Part shown: one piece after another, positions 53,423-62,027 of the stretch
How positions within the stretch are numbered: the first letter of the stretch is position 1
Layout: each line of letters starts with the position of its first letter
NCBI GenBank assembly: GCA_036675345.1
Contig: JAKFFE010000011.1
Span: 1 to 63,201, forward strand
Direction of reading: 5' to 3'
Source: JALYOC01 sp036675345
GTDB taxonomy: Bacteria > Myxococcota > Myxococcia > Myxococcales > Myxococcaceae
Length of the DNA: 63,201 bases
Notes under the pieces: generated by a model
The model's database searches: none
What the model saw: the letters and a program-made list of their open reading frames with translations, nothing else
What the model was told of the DNA's origin: nothing
Translations under genes and position numbers: made by a program

Positions 53423-54937
53423 CTACAGCCCGTAACGTCCCGGAGAGAGGACGTTGGCCGGATCCACCGCCAGTTTCAGACGCCGCAGCACCTCCCGGGA
53501 GTCGTCCACCGTGGGGTGGTTTTCGGGGAAGGAGGCGATCCCCAGCCGGGCGGGGAGGTACCCGGCGGCGGCCAACTCCCGTTCCAGCGCCTTGAGGCAG
53601 GCCAGCGCCTTCTCGTCCTCGCCCGCGACCTCGCGATCGAAGACCAGCGCCGAGACCAGGTACAGACACCGGCTGACCGGGGCCAGCAGCGCCAGGTTGG
53701 GCTCCAGCCCGAACATCCGGCACACCCGCTGGGCGATTCCCTGCGCGGCGCTGGCCTCCTCCCCCACAAACGGCACCGCCACCGAACTCCACAGAAAGCC
53801 GCACCGATCACGATCCAGATCCGGGCTGGCGGGCACCGGGGTGCGCTTGCGCCAGTACGCCATCGCCAGGTTCGCGTCCGAGGGGGTTCCCAGCATCGGG
53901 CTCTCCCCGTCCGCGGGCAGCTCGGTGATCTTCAGCCGGCTGACCACCGGCTCCAGAACTTCGTACACCCGCGCCTCCAGCGCCGTCCCCAGCGCGGGGG
54001 AGGCGGCGTACAGCCCGGTGCTCCCCGCCCAGCGGCCGAAGCCTGAGCGCCACTCCTCCAGCAACGGCGACGGCAGCGGGACCCGGCCCCGGGTCTGGGC
54101 GAACGGATACTGCCGGGTGATCGACAGCGCCTTGAGCTCGTTCCACACGAAGGCGCTGGCCCGCACCGTGCCCTCGGCGATCAGCGACTGCAGCGCGTCG
54201 ATCAACGGCGGCAGCTGCGCGTCGTCTTCCAGGGCCCAGGACACCTCCCGGTAGGAGGCCGGCCGGAGTGTGAGCCAGAGGGTGAGCCGGGTCACCACCC
54301 CCAGGTTGGACTGGCTGAACAGCCCATCCAGCGAGGGTCCCACTCCCCAGCGGTAGCCGTGCTGGGCGCGGGAGTTGCCGAAGCGGCCCAGCCCGGTCTC
54401 CACCCGCTCCCCGGTGGGGAGGATCACCTCCAGCGCGCAGACGTGGGCGAAGATGTCCGCGTTCGGGCCCCGGCCGTCCCCCCGCTCCAGCGCGTTGGCC
54501 AGCAGGCTGGCATCCGGAGGCCCGCCGATGGTGGTGAGGAAGAAGCGCGCCCGCTGCGCCTGGAGATGGCGGTGGGCCTGTTCGAAGGTCACCCCCGGCT
54601 CCACGGTGAGCGTGCCCAGCCGGTCGTCGTAGGCCACGATCCGATCCAGCCGCTCCAGCTGCAGCAGCACGCAGTCTCCCCCCGCCGGCACCCGCGAGCC
54701 GTAGCCCCAGTTGCGCCCGCGGCTGACCGGGTGGATCGGCACCCGGTGGCGCTGGGCGATCCGCAGACAGCCGGCCACCTCCTCCGCGTTGGCCGGACGG
54801 AGGAGGGCCGGGATCCGCTGCCGGGTGGCGAAGGTGGTCCGCTCCGCCTCCTCCAGCGGCGCGCCGGCGGCAACCACCCACTGCGGCCCCAGCAGGGAGG
54901 ACCACTCGGCCAGCGCGGCGGACAGTTGGGCGGACAT
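53423..54937 (-). CDS. FAD-linked oxidoreductase of the VAO/PCMH family
   Basis: About 504 residues. A PCMH-type FAD-binding domain occupies the N-terminal half (RPANAEEVAGCLRIAQRHRV, PIHPVSRGRNWGYGSRVPAG, TLTVEPGVTFEQAHRHLQAQ, GVVTRLTLWLTLRP). The C-terminal half resembles 4-cresol dehydrogenase / vanillyl-alcohol oxidase substrate domains and ends DPANVLSPGRYGL. Members oxidise phenolic or alcohol substrates. The ATG at 54937 leaves a 106-bp divergent promoter region; the longer frame from 55045 would overlap the start of the opposite gene. The substrate is unknown. Confidence 0.83.
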   Translation of the reverse strand: MSAQLSAALAEWSSLLGPQWVVAAGAPLEEAERTTFATRQRIPALLRPANAEEVAGCLRIAQRHRVPIHPVSRGRNWGYGSRVPAGGDCVLLQLERLDRIVAYDDRLGTLTVEPGVTFEQAHRHLQAQRARFFLTTIGGPPDASLLANALERGDGRGPNADIFAHVCALEVILPTGERVETGLGRFGNSRAQHGYRWGVGPSLDGLFSQSNLGVVTRLTLWLTLRPASYREVSWALEDDAQLPPLIDALQSLIAEGTVRASAFVWNELKALSITRQYPFAQTRGRVPLPSPLLEEWRSGFGRWAGSTGLYAASPALGTALEARVYEVLEPVVSRLKITELPADGESPMLGTPSDANLAMAYWRKRTPVPASPDLDRDRCGFLWSSVAVPFVGEEASAAQGIAQRVCRMFGLEPNLALLAPVSRCLYLVSALVFDREVAGEDEKALACLKALERELAAAGYLPARLGIASFPENHPTVDDSREVLRRLKLAVDPANVLSPGRYGL

Positions 54938-55043
54938 GGCGTTCCAGTCTGCCAGCAAAGGACCGTTGAGGGCTCCGCTCCCGAGGGGGACAGGGGCGGC
55001 TGTGGGTTCGCGGTAGGTGCCCCAAGGGCCTAGAGTCGGGGTC

Positions 55044-56531
55044 ATGTCGCTTGCGTGGATTGCGCTGACCCTGTTGGCCCAGAACCCGGCTCCGGAGGCG
55101 AAGGCGGAGATCAGCTACGAGCCGAACCCGCCCGCCGAGACCCTGGCCCAGCCGCCGCCGGAGGAGACCTCCCAGACCGAGCCGCTGGCGCTGGAGCCCC
55201 AGAAGCAGGAGCCGCCCCCCGAGGCGGAGAAGACCCTCCCCTCCACCACCCTCGGCGAGCAGATCGATCCCGCCAAGGCGGCCCGGGGGCGGTCACTGTT
55301 CCGCGGCGCGGTGGAGCTGGTGGCCCACTCCCTGCCCTCCGGAACCCCGGGCGGGCGACAGGACATGTTCCTGAACGTGGTGCCGATGATCTCGGTGGAT
55401 ACCGGCGACCACTTCGGCTTCGAGCTGGGCGCCCCGCTGCGGCTGCGGGTGTTCGACGAGGTGCCGGCGCAGCGGGACGGGGACTACGCGGGGATCTTGC
55501 GGGGCGCGGACTGGGACCAGACCTCCGACTATGGACAGCTGCTGCGGGACCTGTGGCTGGGGTCGGACGCCGCGCCCCTGCGGCTGCGGGCCGGGCCGCT
55601 GCGGCGGGTCTCCCTGGGCCGCGGCCTGCTGGTGGGCCGCTACTCCAACCAGCTGAACCCCGACTACCACCCGCTGGGCGCGGTGGTCACCGGGGAGGCC
55701 GGACCGGTCCAGGCCCAGGTGCTGGCCAGCGACGTGCTGGCGGCCCGGCTGTTCGCCCTGGAGGTCAGCGGGGACATCGGCGGCTTCCTGGGAGAGGCGG
55801 ACCAGCGCGGCAAGTACCACGTCACCCTCTCCGCCGGTCATGACTTCGGGCAGGCGGGCGGGACCACCGAGCCGCTGACCCTGATGCTGGTGGAGGCGGA
55901 CGCGGCGCTCTACCAGGGGGAGTCGATCCGCTCCTTCGCCTATGGCGCCATCGGCTCGCGGCTGCTGACCTCCGACTTCGCGATGGGCGGGATGCTGGGC
56001 GTCTCCGCGGACGGGGAGCTGGGCGGGGCGCTGATGGGCCTGAGGCTGGAGGGCCGCAAGGTGGGCGGGGGCTTCCGCTTCGGGATGTTCGGCCCCGGCT
56101 ACGAGCTGGCCCGCTTCTCCGACCTGGGCTTCACCCAGCAGGGGATCTCCCTGGCCCGGCTGCCGGACGGCTTCTCCGGCTTCACCGAGCTGCAGCTGGA
56201 GCTGGGCCACTCGGCGGAGCTGGCCACCTCTCGCAGCGGAGCCCTGGTGTTCAGCGCCTCCGCCGAGTACTTCAGCTTCCAGCGGTTGGACCTGGACGCC
56301 GCGGTCAGCGCCCGGCTCCCGGGGGACGTGGCGACCTTCACCGGCCGCTTCACCCTCACCGGGTTCAACCAGATCCCCCGCTACCTGGGCTCGGCGGAGG
56401 CGCGGTACCGCTTCGCGCCCTCCTTCTACGCCCTGGCCCACGGGGGGATCGTCTTCTTCCCCCAGCCGGATCTGACCCTGGTGCGCGGGTTCTTCGCCGG
56501 GGTGGGGGTGGGGGCCGACTTCTCCCACTGA
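55044..56531 (+). CDS. Predicted outer-membrane beta-barrel protein
   Basis: About 495 residues. A short signal peptide (SLAWIALTLLAQN) is followed by a Pro/Glu-rich segment (about 15-75) and many amphipathic strands with Gly/aromatic alternation (FGFELGAPLRLRVFDEVPA, LVGRYSNQLNPDYHPLGAVV, YRFAPSFYALAHGGIVFF), ending in VGVGADFSH. No family can be named, but the strand pattern is that of a barrel. It is divergent from the VAO-type gene and 30 bp upstream of the aldehyde dehydrogenase gene. Confidence 0.65.
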   Translation: MSLAWIALTLLAQNPAPEAKAEISYEPNPPAETLAQPPPEETSQTEPLALEPQKQEPPPEAEKTLPSTTLGEQIDPAKAARGRSLFRGAVELVAHSLPSGTPGGRQDMFLNVVPMISVDTGDHFGFELGAPLRLRVFDEVPAQRDGDYAGILRGADWDQTSDYGQLLRDLWLGSDAAPLRLRAGPLRRVSLGRGLLVGRYSNQLNPDYHPLGAVVTGEAGPVQAQVLASDVLAARLFALEVSGDIGGFLGEADQRGKYHVTLSAGHDFGQAGGTTEPLTLMLVEADAALYQGESIRSFAYGAIGSRLLTSDFAMGGMLGVSADGELGGALMGLRLEGRKVGGGFRFGMFGPGYELARFSDLGFTQQGISLARLPDGFSGFTELQLELGHSAELATSRSGALVFSASAEYFSFQRLDLDAAVSARLPGDVATFTGRFTLTGFNQIPRYLGSAEARYRFAPSFYALAHGGIVFFPQPDLTLVRGFFAGVGVGADFSH

Positions 56532-56561
56532 AGGCGGGGCGCCCGTGCGTATGGTGCGCCC

Positions 56562-58244
56562 ATGCACGCGTGGGAGCAGTTGATTGGAAGGATGAAGGAG
56601 AAGAGCCGGGAGTTCGCCCGGCTGACCCTGGACGACCGGATCCGGCTGGCCGAACAGCTGCTGGACGGCTGCCACCAGGTGGCGGAGGAGAGCGTGATCG
56701 CCGCCTGCCAGGCCAAGGGGATCGACCCCAAGAGCCCGCTGGCCGGAGAGGAGTGGCTGGGCGGACCGATGGTCACCCTGCGGGTGCTGCGGCAGACCCT
56801 GGAGAGCCTGCGCGAGCTGAAGAAGCACGGGGCGATCCGGATCGAGAAGTCCTGGACCTTCAAGCTCCCCGACGGACGGCTGGGGCTGCGGGTGTACCCG
56901 ACCAACCGGATCGACTCCACCCTGCTGGCCGGGCACACCGCCGAGGTGCACTTCCGCCCCGGGGTGACCCGCGAGAACCTGCGCCAGCACCAGGCGTCGT
57001 TCTACCGCCAGCCGCACCCGGGAAAGCTGTGCGTGGTGCTGGGGGCGGGGAACGTGAACGCCATCGCCCCCACCGACGTGATCTACAAGCTGCTGGTGGA
57101 GGGGACGGTCTGCCTGCTGAAGATGAACCCGGTCAACGCGTACCTGGGGCCGCTGCTGGAGCGGGCCTTCAAGGCGGCGATCGACCGGGGGTTCCTGGCG
57201 GTGCTGCAGGGCGGAGTGGAGGAGGGAGCCCGGCTGGTGGAGCACCCGCTGGTGGACGAGGTGCATGTCACCGGGTCCGACCACACCTACGAGCAGATGG
57301 TGTGGGGACCGCCCGGCCCGGAGCGGGAGGCGCGCAAGCAGCGCCGCGAGCCGCTGCTGAAGAAGCAGGTCTCCGCCGAGCTGGGAAACGTGACCCCGGT
57401 GATCGTGATCCCCGGTCCGTACTCCGCCGCCGAGCTGACCTTCCAGGGCAAGAGCCTGGCGGGGATGGTGGCCAACAACGCGTCCTTCAACTGCAACTCC
57501 CCGAAGCTGATCCTCACTCCCCAAGGATGGGAGGGTCGGCCCCGGCTGCAGGCGGCGATCGAGCGCGGCCTCCAGCGCGCCCAGGTCCGCAAGGCCTACT
57601 ACCCGGGCGCGGAGGAGCGGTGGCGGCGCTTCACCGCGAACCGCCCGGGCCTGAAGCTGGTGGGGACCGCCGGGCCCGGCGAGCTTCCCTACGCGCTGAT
57701 CCCGGAGCTGGATTCGAAGGACCCCCAGGAGCCCTTCTTCCGTCAGGAGTCGTGGAGTCCGGTGTTCGGACTCACCACGCTGGAGGCGGCGGATCCGGTG
57801 GAGTACCTGGCCCGGGCGGTGGAGTTCGTCAACCAGCGGGTGTGGGGGACCTTGTGCGTGACGATGATCGTCCACCCCAACACCCTGGCGGAGCCGAGGC
57901 TGAGGCACGCGGTGGAGGAGGCGATCCGCAACCTGCGCTACGGGTCGGTGTGCATCAACACCTGGCCGGGGGCGGTGTTCGGGTTGGGCACCACCCCGTG
58001 GGGCGCGCACCCGTCCTCCACCCCGGAGGACATCCAGAGCGGGCAGGGCTGGGTGCACAACACGCTGATGCTGGAGGAGATCGAGAAGGTGGTGCTGCGC
58101 GCGCCGGTGCGCAGCTTCCCGGTGCCGCCCTGGTTCCCCGGCCACCGCACCCTGGACGTGCTGGGCCGGAACCTGACCGAGCTGGCCCATGACCCCCGCT
58201 GGCTGAGGGTCCCGGCAATCGCCGCGGCGGCGATGCGGGGCTGA
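56562..58244 (+). CDS. Aldehyde dehydrogenase-family protein
   Basis: 560 residues, longer than typical ALDH (about 490) because of an extended N-terminal helical part. Motifs include VLGAGNVNAIAPTDVIYKLL, a nucleotide-binding VHVTGSDHTYEQMV loop, the catalytic Glu region SAELGNVTPVIV, and NNASFNCNSPKLIL with the catalytic Cys. The C-terminus has VWGTLCVTMIVHPNT and INTWPGAVFGLGTTPWG. It oxidises or reduces an aldehyde or acyl group with NAD(P). Relation to the neighbouring flavoprotein is suggested only by proximity. Confidence 0.82.
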   Translation: MHAWEQLIGRMKEKSREFARLTLDDRIRLAEQLLDGCHQVAEESVIAACQAKGIDPKSPLAGEEWLGGPMVTLRVLRQTLESLRELKKHGAIRIEKSWTFKLPDGRLGLRVYPTNRIDSTLLAGHTAEVHFRPGVTRENLRQHQASFYRQPHPGKLCVVLGAGNVNAIAPTDVIYKLLVEGTVCLLKMNPVNAYLGPLLERAFKAAIDRGFLAVLQGGVEEGARLVEHPLVDEVHVTGSDHTYEQMVWGPPGPEREARKQRREPLLKKQVSAELGNVTPVIVIPGPYSAAELTFQGKSLAGMVANNASFNCNSPKLILTPQGWEGRPRLQAAIERGLQRAQVRKAYYPGAEERWRRFTANRPGLKLVGTAGPGELPYALIPELDSKDPQEPFFRQESWSPVFGLTTLEAADPVEYLARAVEFVNQRVWGTLCVTMIVHPNTLAEPRLRHAVEEAIRNLRYGSVCINTWPGAVFGLGTTPWGAHPSSTPEDIQSGQGWVHNTLMLEEIEKVVLRAPVRSFPVPPWFPGHRTLDVLGRNLTELAHDPRWLRVPAIAAAAMRG

Positions 58245-58313
58245 ACCCCGGAGTGGCTGAGGGTTTCTCCCCATTGCGGACTGGTGGCGGTGGCGCCGGA
58301 GACTGGCGTCCGG

Positions 58314-58631
58314 ATGAACGACGACAAGCCGCGCGTACTGCTGAGGGTCTCGGACCTGCTGTTGGAGGACACCACCACCGAGCTGCTGGAGCCCGGGTTC
58401 CGGGTGGCGGTGGAGGCCGGCGCAGGCCAGCACTTCCACGCCATCGTCTGCGAGGTGGCCTTCGCCGAGGCCGCCGCCCGCCAGTATCCCGAGGCGCGGT
58501 TGATCCTGGTGAACGTGAGCGACGAGAAGTCGCTGGTGGGAAAGACGGCCCTGCTGGAGATCGCCGGGTTCATCCCCCGCCCCGCCAATGCACGGAGGAT
58601 CCGGGACACGCTGCAGACACTGGTGGCCTGA
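58314..58631 (+). CDS. Degenerate receiver-like small protein
   Basis: About 105 residues. The length and strand pattern (PRVLLRVSDLLLEDTTTELL, then HAIVCEVAFAEAAARQYPEA, LILVNVSDEKSLVGKTALL, GFIPRPANARRIRDTL) resemble a response-regulator receiver, but the Asp expected after the third strand is absent (VCEV), as is the acidic pair near residue 10. If it is receiver-derived it cannot be phosphorylated normally. Start ATG 58314 is preferred over GTG 58284. It lies just before the 40-bp repeat array. Confidence 0.6.
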   Translation: MNDDKPRVLLRVSDLLLEDTTTELLEPGFRVAVEAGAGQHFHAIVCEVAFAEAAARQYPEARLILVNVSDEKSLVGKTALLEIAGFIPRPANARRIRDTLQTLVA

Positions 58632-58658
58632 GCCAGCCAACCGAGGGGAGCGCCTGAG

Positions 58659-59145
58659 GCGGCGGGCAGCGGCGACTCGACTCGCTTCGCCGCCCCCGTC
58701 AGCCACCGACGCGCACCGCGACTCGCTTCGCCGCGCGGTCAGCCACCGACGCGCACCGCGACTCGCTTCGCCACCCCAGTCAGCCACCGGCGCGCACCGC
58801 GACTCGCTTCGCCACCCCGGTCAGCCAACGACGCGCACCGCGACTCGCTTCGCCGCACGGTCAGCCACCGACCGCGCACCGCGACTCGCTTCGCCGCGCG
58901 GTCAGCCACCGACGCGCACCGCGACTCGCTTCGCCGCGCGGTCAGCCACCGACGCGCACCGTGACTCGCTTCGCCGCCCCACTCAGCCACCGACGCGCAA
59001 CACGACTCGCTTCGCCGCGCGGTCAGCCACCGACGCGCCCCGCGACTCGCTTCGCCGCTCCTGTCAGCCACCGGCGCTAACCGCGACTCGCTTCGCCGCC
59101 CCAGTCAGCCACCGACGCGCAACACGACTCCCTTCGCCGCGCGGG
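58659..59145. repeat. Tandem array of about 12 copies of a 40/41-bp repeat
   Basis: Complete units begin with TCAGCCAC or TCAGCCAA at 58699, 58739, 58780, 58821, 58861, 58902, 58942, 58983, 59023, 59064 and 59105, with a partial one before them. The consensus contains GACTCGCTTCGCCGC and CAGCCACCGACGCGCA. The period alternates between 40 and 41 bp, so no constant frame exists. The units are contiguous with no unique spacers. The array fills nearly all of the 595-bp gap between 58631 and the next gene. It shares a CAGCCACCG core with the 21.2-kb repeats. Confidence 0.92.
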
Positions 59146-59226
59146 TGGCGAGCCTCAGGAGAACGGGCGTGATCGGAGGTGTGCCGCGCTTCTCGGGCTC
59201 GTGCGAGGCGTGCGAGAGTCCGTTTC

Positions 59227-60087
59227 GTGTCTGCCTTGGAAGAAGCCCAGCCTGCGGCGGCCGTTCCCCACTGTGCCCTTCACCCGGAGAGGCCGGCCCT
59301 GGCCGCCTGTCAGCGCTGCGGCACCTTCGTCTGCGAGGAGGAGCACCGGGTCCGCGACGGCATCGTCCACTGTGCTGGCTGTGCGGACCGGCCGGAGAGC
59401 GATCCGGTGGAGGTCTATCGAACCCGGCATTGGGGGCGGCCAGACATCTGGGGATGGATGGTCGGGGTCAGCGCGCTCCCGCAGGCAGCGATCGTCTATT
59501 GGGCGGTGGTCCAGCACCTGGGGCCCACGTGGATCGCGGTGAACGCGGCGATGCTGGTGCTGGACGTCTGCTACTTCCTGGGCCAGCGCTGGACCCGCTT
59601 CGCGGTGCTGCTGACTCCGCTGACGATCTTCCTCCCGCAGCCCGGCGCCGACGCGCAGCTGGCCGCGGCGGGAGCCGAGGGGATGGGCGGGATGGTGCTG
59701 GCGATGAAGATCGTCTGCGGCCTGGCGGCGACGGCGATGGTGGCGGTGATGTTCTACGACGTCCGCAACCAGCTCTTCTTCCGGATCGAGGTGGCGCGGC
59801 CCCGGCTGGTCGCCGCCCACGAGACCTACGCCGACAACCGGATCGCGATCTGGGGAACGGTGATTGCCGGAGCGGGCTTCGTCCTCCCCGGGCTCTCGGT
59901 GGCCGCCCTCCCGATGTTGATCACCTCGTGGCTTCGCTCCGGTCAGCCGGGAGCCCTCCGGATCCCGCGCCGAGGGCTGACTGTGGCCGGGCTGGCCCTG
60001 GCGACGGTGGCGACCGTGTTCTGGGTCGGAGTCACCGGGCTGTTGGTGTGGCTCACCCGTCAGCTCGACCCGTCCCAGCTCCAATGA
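59227..60087 (+). CDS. Multi-span membrane protein with N-terminal zinc-finger-like domain
   Basis: About 286 residues from GTG. The N-terminal 60 residues have a B-box-like Cys/His arrangement: HCALHPERPALAACQRCGTF, then VCEEEH and HCAGC. After a polar linker there are about five hydrophobic helices (WMVGVSALPQAAIVYWAVVQ, NAAMLVLDVCYFL, FAVLLTPLTIFL, MKIVCGLAATAMVAVMFYD, a C-terminal hairpin). The zinc module probably faces the cytoplasm. An upstream in-frame ATG at 59179 would add Arg-rich repeat-adjacent sequence. The function is unknown. Confidence 0.65.
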   Translation: MSALEEAQPAAAVPHCALHPERPALAACQRCGTFVCEEEHRVRDGIVHCAGCADRPESDPVEVYRTRHWGRPDIWGWMVGVSALPQAAIVYWAVVQHLGPTWIAVNAAMLVLDVCYFLGQRWTRFAVLLTPLTIFLPQPGADAQLAAAGAEGMGGMVLAMKIVCGLAATAMVAVMFYDVRNQLFFRIEVARPRLVAAHETYADNRIAIWGTVIAGAGFVLPGLSVAALPMLITSWLRSGQPGALRIPRRGLTVAGLALATVATVFWVGVTGLLVWLTRQLDPSQLQ

Positions 60088-60152
60088 GCCGCTCCGCGCC
60101 GGGACCCACGCGGCGGTGGAGTTGGAGCGTGGCCCATGACTAGAACGGGTCC

Positions 60153-60257
60153 ATGACGCCTGCCGGCCTCGCAGTCCTGGTGGTGATCGGTTTCGTGCTC
60201 CCGGTTCCCTTGCTGGTGTGGCTGGATCGCACCCGTCCTTCGAAGGGGAACGGCTGA
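60153..60257 (+). CDS. 34-residue single-span membrane peptide
   Basis: The frame starts at ATG 60153 and encodes TPAGLAVLVVIGFVLPVPLL, then VWLDRTRPSKGNG, a single hydrophobic helix followed by positive residues. Its stop shares bases with the start of the next gene (TGATG), a coupling arrangement seen repeatedly in this window. It may be a small membrane subunit or a leader peptide controlling translation of the next gene. Short length makes chance possible. Confidence 0.45.
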   Translation: MTPAGLAVLVVIGFVLPVPLLVWLDRTRPSKGNG

Positions 60258-60814
60258 TGTACGTCGGTCACTTCGCCGCCGGCCTGGCGCTCAAGGCCAT
60301 CCAACCGCGGGCCCCTCTCTCCGCGCTGCTGATCGGAGTGGGCCTGGCCGACACGCTGTTCGGGCTGTTCGTGCTCCTGGGGATTGAACGGGTCAGCATC
60401 ACCCCGGAGGTCTCGCCCGGGTTCTCGCTGGACTTCGTCGACTGGTCCCATTCGCTGGTGAGCGGGCTGGTCCTGGGGGCGCTGTTCGCGCTGCCGTTCC
60501 TGCGACGCGGGTGGGCGGTGGCCGCGGTGTGCGGCTTCAGCGTCTTCACCCACTTCCTCCTCGATTTCCCCTTCCACCCCGGAGACCTGGCCTTGCTTCC
60601 CCATTCGGAGACCCACTTCGGGCTGGGCTGGTGGGTCTCGATCCCGGTGGGGTGGTGGTTCCTCGAGCTGACCTTCGTCCTCGCCGGCTGGGCGCTCTAC
60701 GCCTGGAGAGGAAGGCAGCTGGGCACCTTCGCGCAGCGGCCCTGGGCCATCCTGGCGGTGCTGATCTTCCTGCAGCTGTCCTTCTCCCCCTGGGGGCAGA
60801 AGCTGCTGCTCTGA
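60257..60814 (+). CDS. Membrane metal-dependent hydrolase-like protein (DUF457/YdjM type)
   Basis: About 185 residues. It begins YVGHFAAGLALKAIQPRAPL with His 4, followed by four to five hydrophobic helices and conserved-looking polar sites DWSHSL (about 61) and THFLLDFPFHPGD (about 101). This matches membrane-bound metal-dependent hydrolase (YdjM-like) proteins with His/Asp-ligated metal. Substrate unknown. GGGGAA lies upstream of ATG 60257, inside the small coupled frame that precedes it. Confidence 0.65.
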   Translation: MYVGHFAAGLALKAIQPRAPLSALLIGVGLADTLFGLFVLLGIERVSITPEVSPGFSLDFVDWSHSLVSGLVLGALFALPFLRRGWAVAAVCGFSVFTHFLLDFPFHPGDLALLPHSETHFGLGWWVSIPVGWWFLELTFVLAGWALYAWRGRQLGTFAQRPWAILAVLIFLQLSFSPWGQKLLL

Positions 60815-60823
60815 GGCGGGGCT

Positions 60824-61519
60824 CTAGAAGCGCAACCCCAGCGCCTCGGCCATCGCCTTGGCGCGGGCCCGGGCGCGGCGGGTGGCGATCTGCAGATCGG
60901 AGGGATCCGGAGGGAGGGCCATCCAGGCGAAGTAGCGGCCACCGGGTCCGCCATCCCCGGGCTGGGTCGCGCCGATCACCACCTCCCCGTGGGTGAAGGC
61001 TTCCTTCCAGACGCTGCATTCGCTCATCGAATAGCGGAGGACCTTGGGGTCAGTCGCCAGGGTCCACGCAATGCAGGGGAACTCCGAGCAGTCGACCGCC
61101 ACCACGTCCAGGCCCATCCCGCAGGTCTTCGCCGCTTCGATGGCCACTCGCTCGAAGCCCTGGGGTGAGTACTGCTCGGGGAGCTCGGCCGGGAAGGAGA
61201 GCGGGGTCGTCGCATCCTGCCCGGCGTCGGAGACTCGAAACGTGACCTCCTCCGCTTCGGCCTGGGCTTTCAGCGCGCCCTGCGCGTGGTGCAACTCTCC
61301 CTCCACCGCGGCAAGACGCCGCCTCAAGCGGAAGTTCTCGAGCTGAGCCTGCATCAGTTCAGCGGTGAGATCCTTCACCGCCGGCAGGGAGGGTTCGGCG
61401 ACCTGAACCACTTCCGGGGCGGAATCGGCCACCGGTGGTTCCGACCCGCTGATGACGACCAGAACGCCCATCCCCAGGAGCACTGCCGTTCCCACCAGAA
61501 AGGCCGGATGCCGGATCAT
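60824..61519 (-). CDS. Membrane-anchored coiled-coil protein of unknown function
   Basis: About 231 residues. An N-terminal membrane anchor (FLVGTAVLLGMGVLVVISG) is followed by a coiled coil (about 50-90, LTAELMQAQLENFRLRRRLA) and a compact C-terminal domain with Cys residues in TCGMGLD, VDCSEFPCIAW and SECSVW that could form disulfides in the periplasm. No known family. It follows the next gene on this strand by 7 bp (AGGTGATTG before the ATG), forming a two-gene unit. Confidence 0.65.
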   Translation of the reverse strand: MIRHPAFLVGTAVLLGMGVLVVISGSEPPVADSAPEVVQVAEPSLPAVKDLTAELMQAQLENFRLRRRLAAVEGELHHAQGALKAQAEAEEVTFRVSDAGQDATTPLSFPAELPEQYSPQGFERVAIEAAKTCGMGLDVVAVDCSEFPCIAWTLATDPKVLRYSMSECSVWKEAFTHGEVVIGATQPGDGGPGGRYFAWMALPPDPSDLQIATRRARARAKAMAEALGLRF

Positions 61520-61526
61520 CAATCAC

Positions 61527-62027
61527 CTACGCGTCGCAGATGAAACGGACGGGAGCGTTCCGCGGTCCAAAGTAGTCGGGAGGAACTCCCTCGGGAGGCC
61601 TCAGTTCCAGCGCCTCCCCTTTGCGGAGCACCGCCTCCTTCACCAGGCGCTTCTCGCCCGCCGCCTCGAGAAAGAGCTGCAGGCGGGTCTTTCCTCGGCC
61701 CAGTCGCTGGACCCGGAGCCACACCCCTCCTGCCCAACCTGGACGCACCCACCGGATCGTCGCGCCTTCTTCCGCGCGGATCTCCATCTCTCCCCGCGCG
61801 TCCGCGATCCGGAGCGACACCATCTTCGGATCGCACCAGAGCGGCTGTTCGGCACACACGGTCCCAGAGGGAGGTCCTCCGGCGGCCACCAAGTGCAATA
61901 GGAGTCCGGCAAGGGCGATCAAGGCGAGGAGAGTAGCGCAGGCCACCGCCACCGCCACCGAGAGGAAGAACCAGGCCCAACCCGCTCTCCAATCATCCGG
62001 AGCGGGCGCGGCACCGCTGCGGCTCAA
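61527..62027 (-). CDS. Hypothetical single-span membrane protein
   Basis: 166 residues from TTG. One strong transmembrane helix (about 17-48, WFFLSVAVAVACATLLALIA) is followed by an extracytoplasmic domain with a CAEQPLWCDPK Cys pair and beta-like segments (WVRPGWAGGVWLRVQRLG). No family recognised. It is paired with the downstream coiled-coil gene (7 bp apart). The start is uncertain because no good ribosome-binding site precedes the TTG. Confidence 0.55.
   Translation of the reverse strand: MSRSGAAPAPDDWRAGWAWFFLSVAVAVACATLLALIALAGLLLHLVAAGGPPSGTVCAEQPLWCDPKMVSLRIADARGEMEIRAEEGATIRWVRPGWAGGVWLRVQRLGRGKTRLQLFLEAAGEKRLVKEAVLRKGEALELRPPEGVPPDYFGPRNAPVRFICDA

Noticed and set aside
58659..59145. 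CRISPR array
   Set aside because: Units are contiguous and conserved along their whole length; there are no unique spacers and no cas genes in the window.
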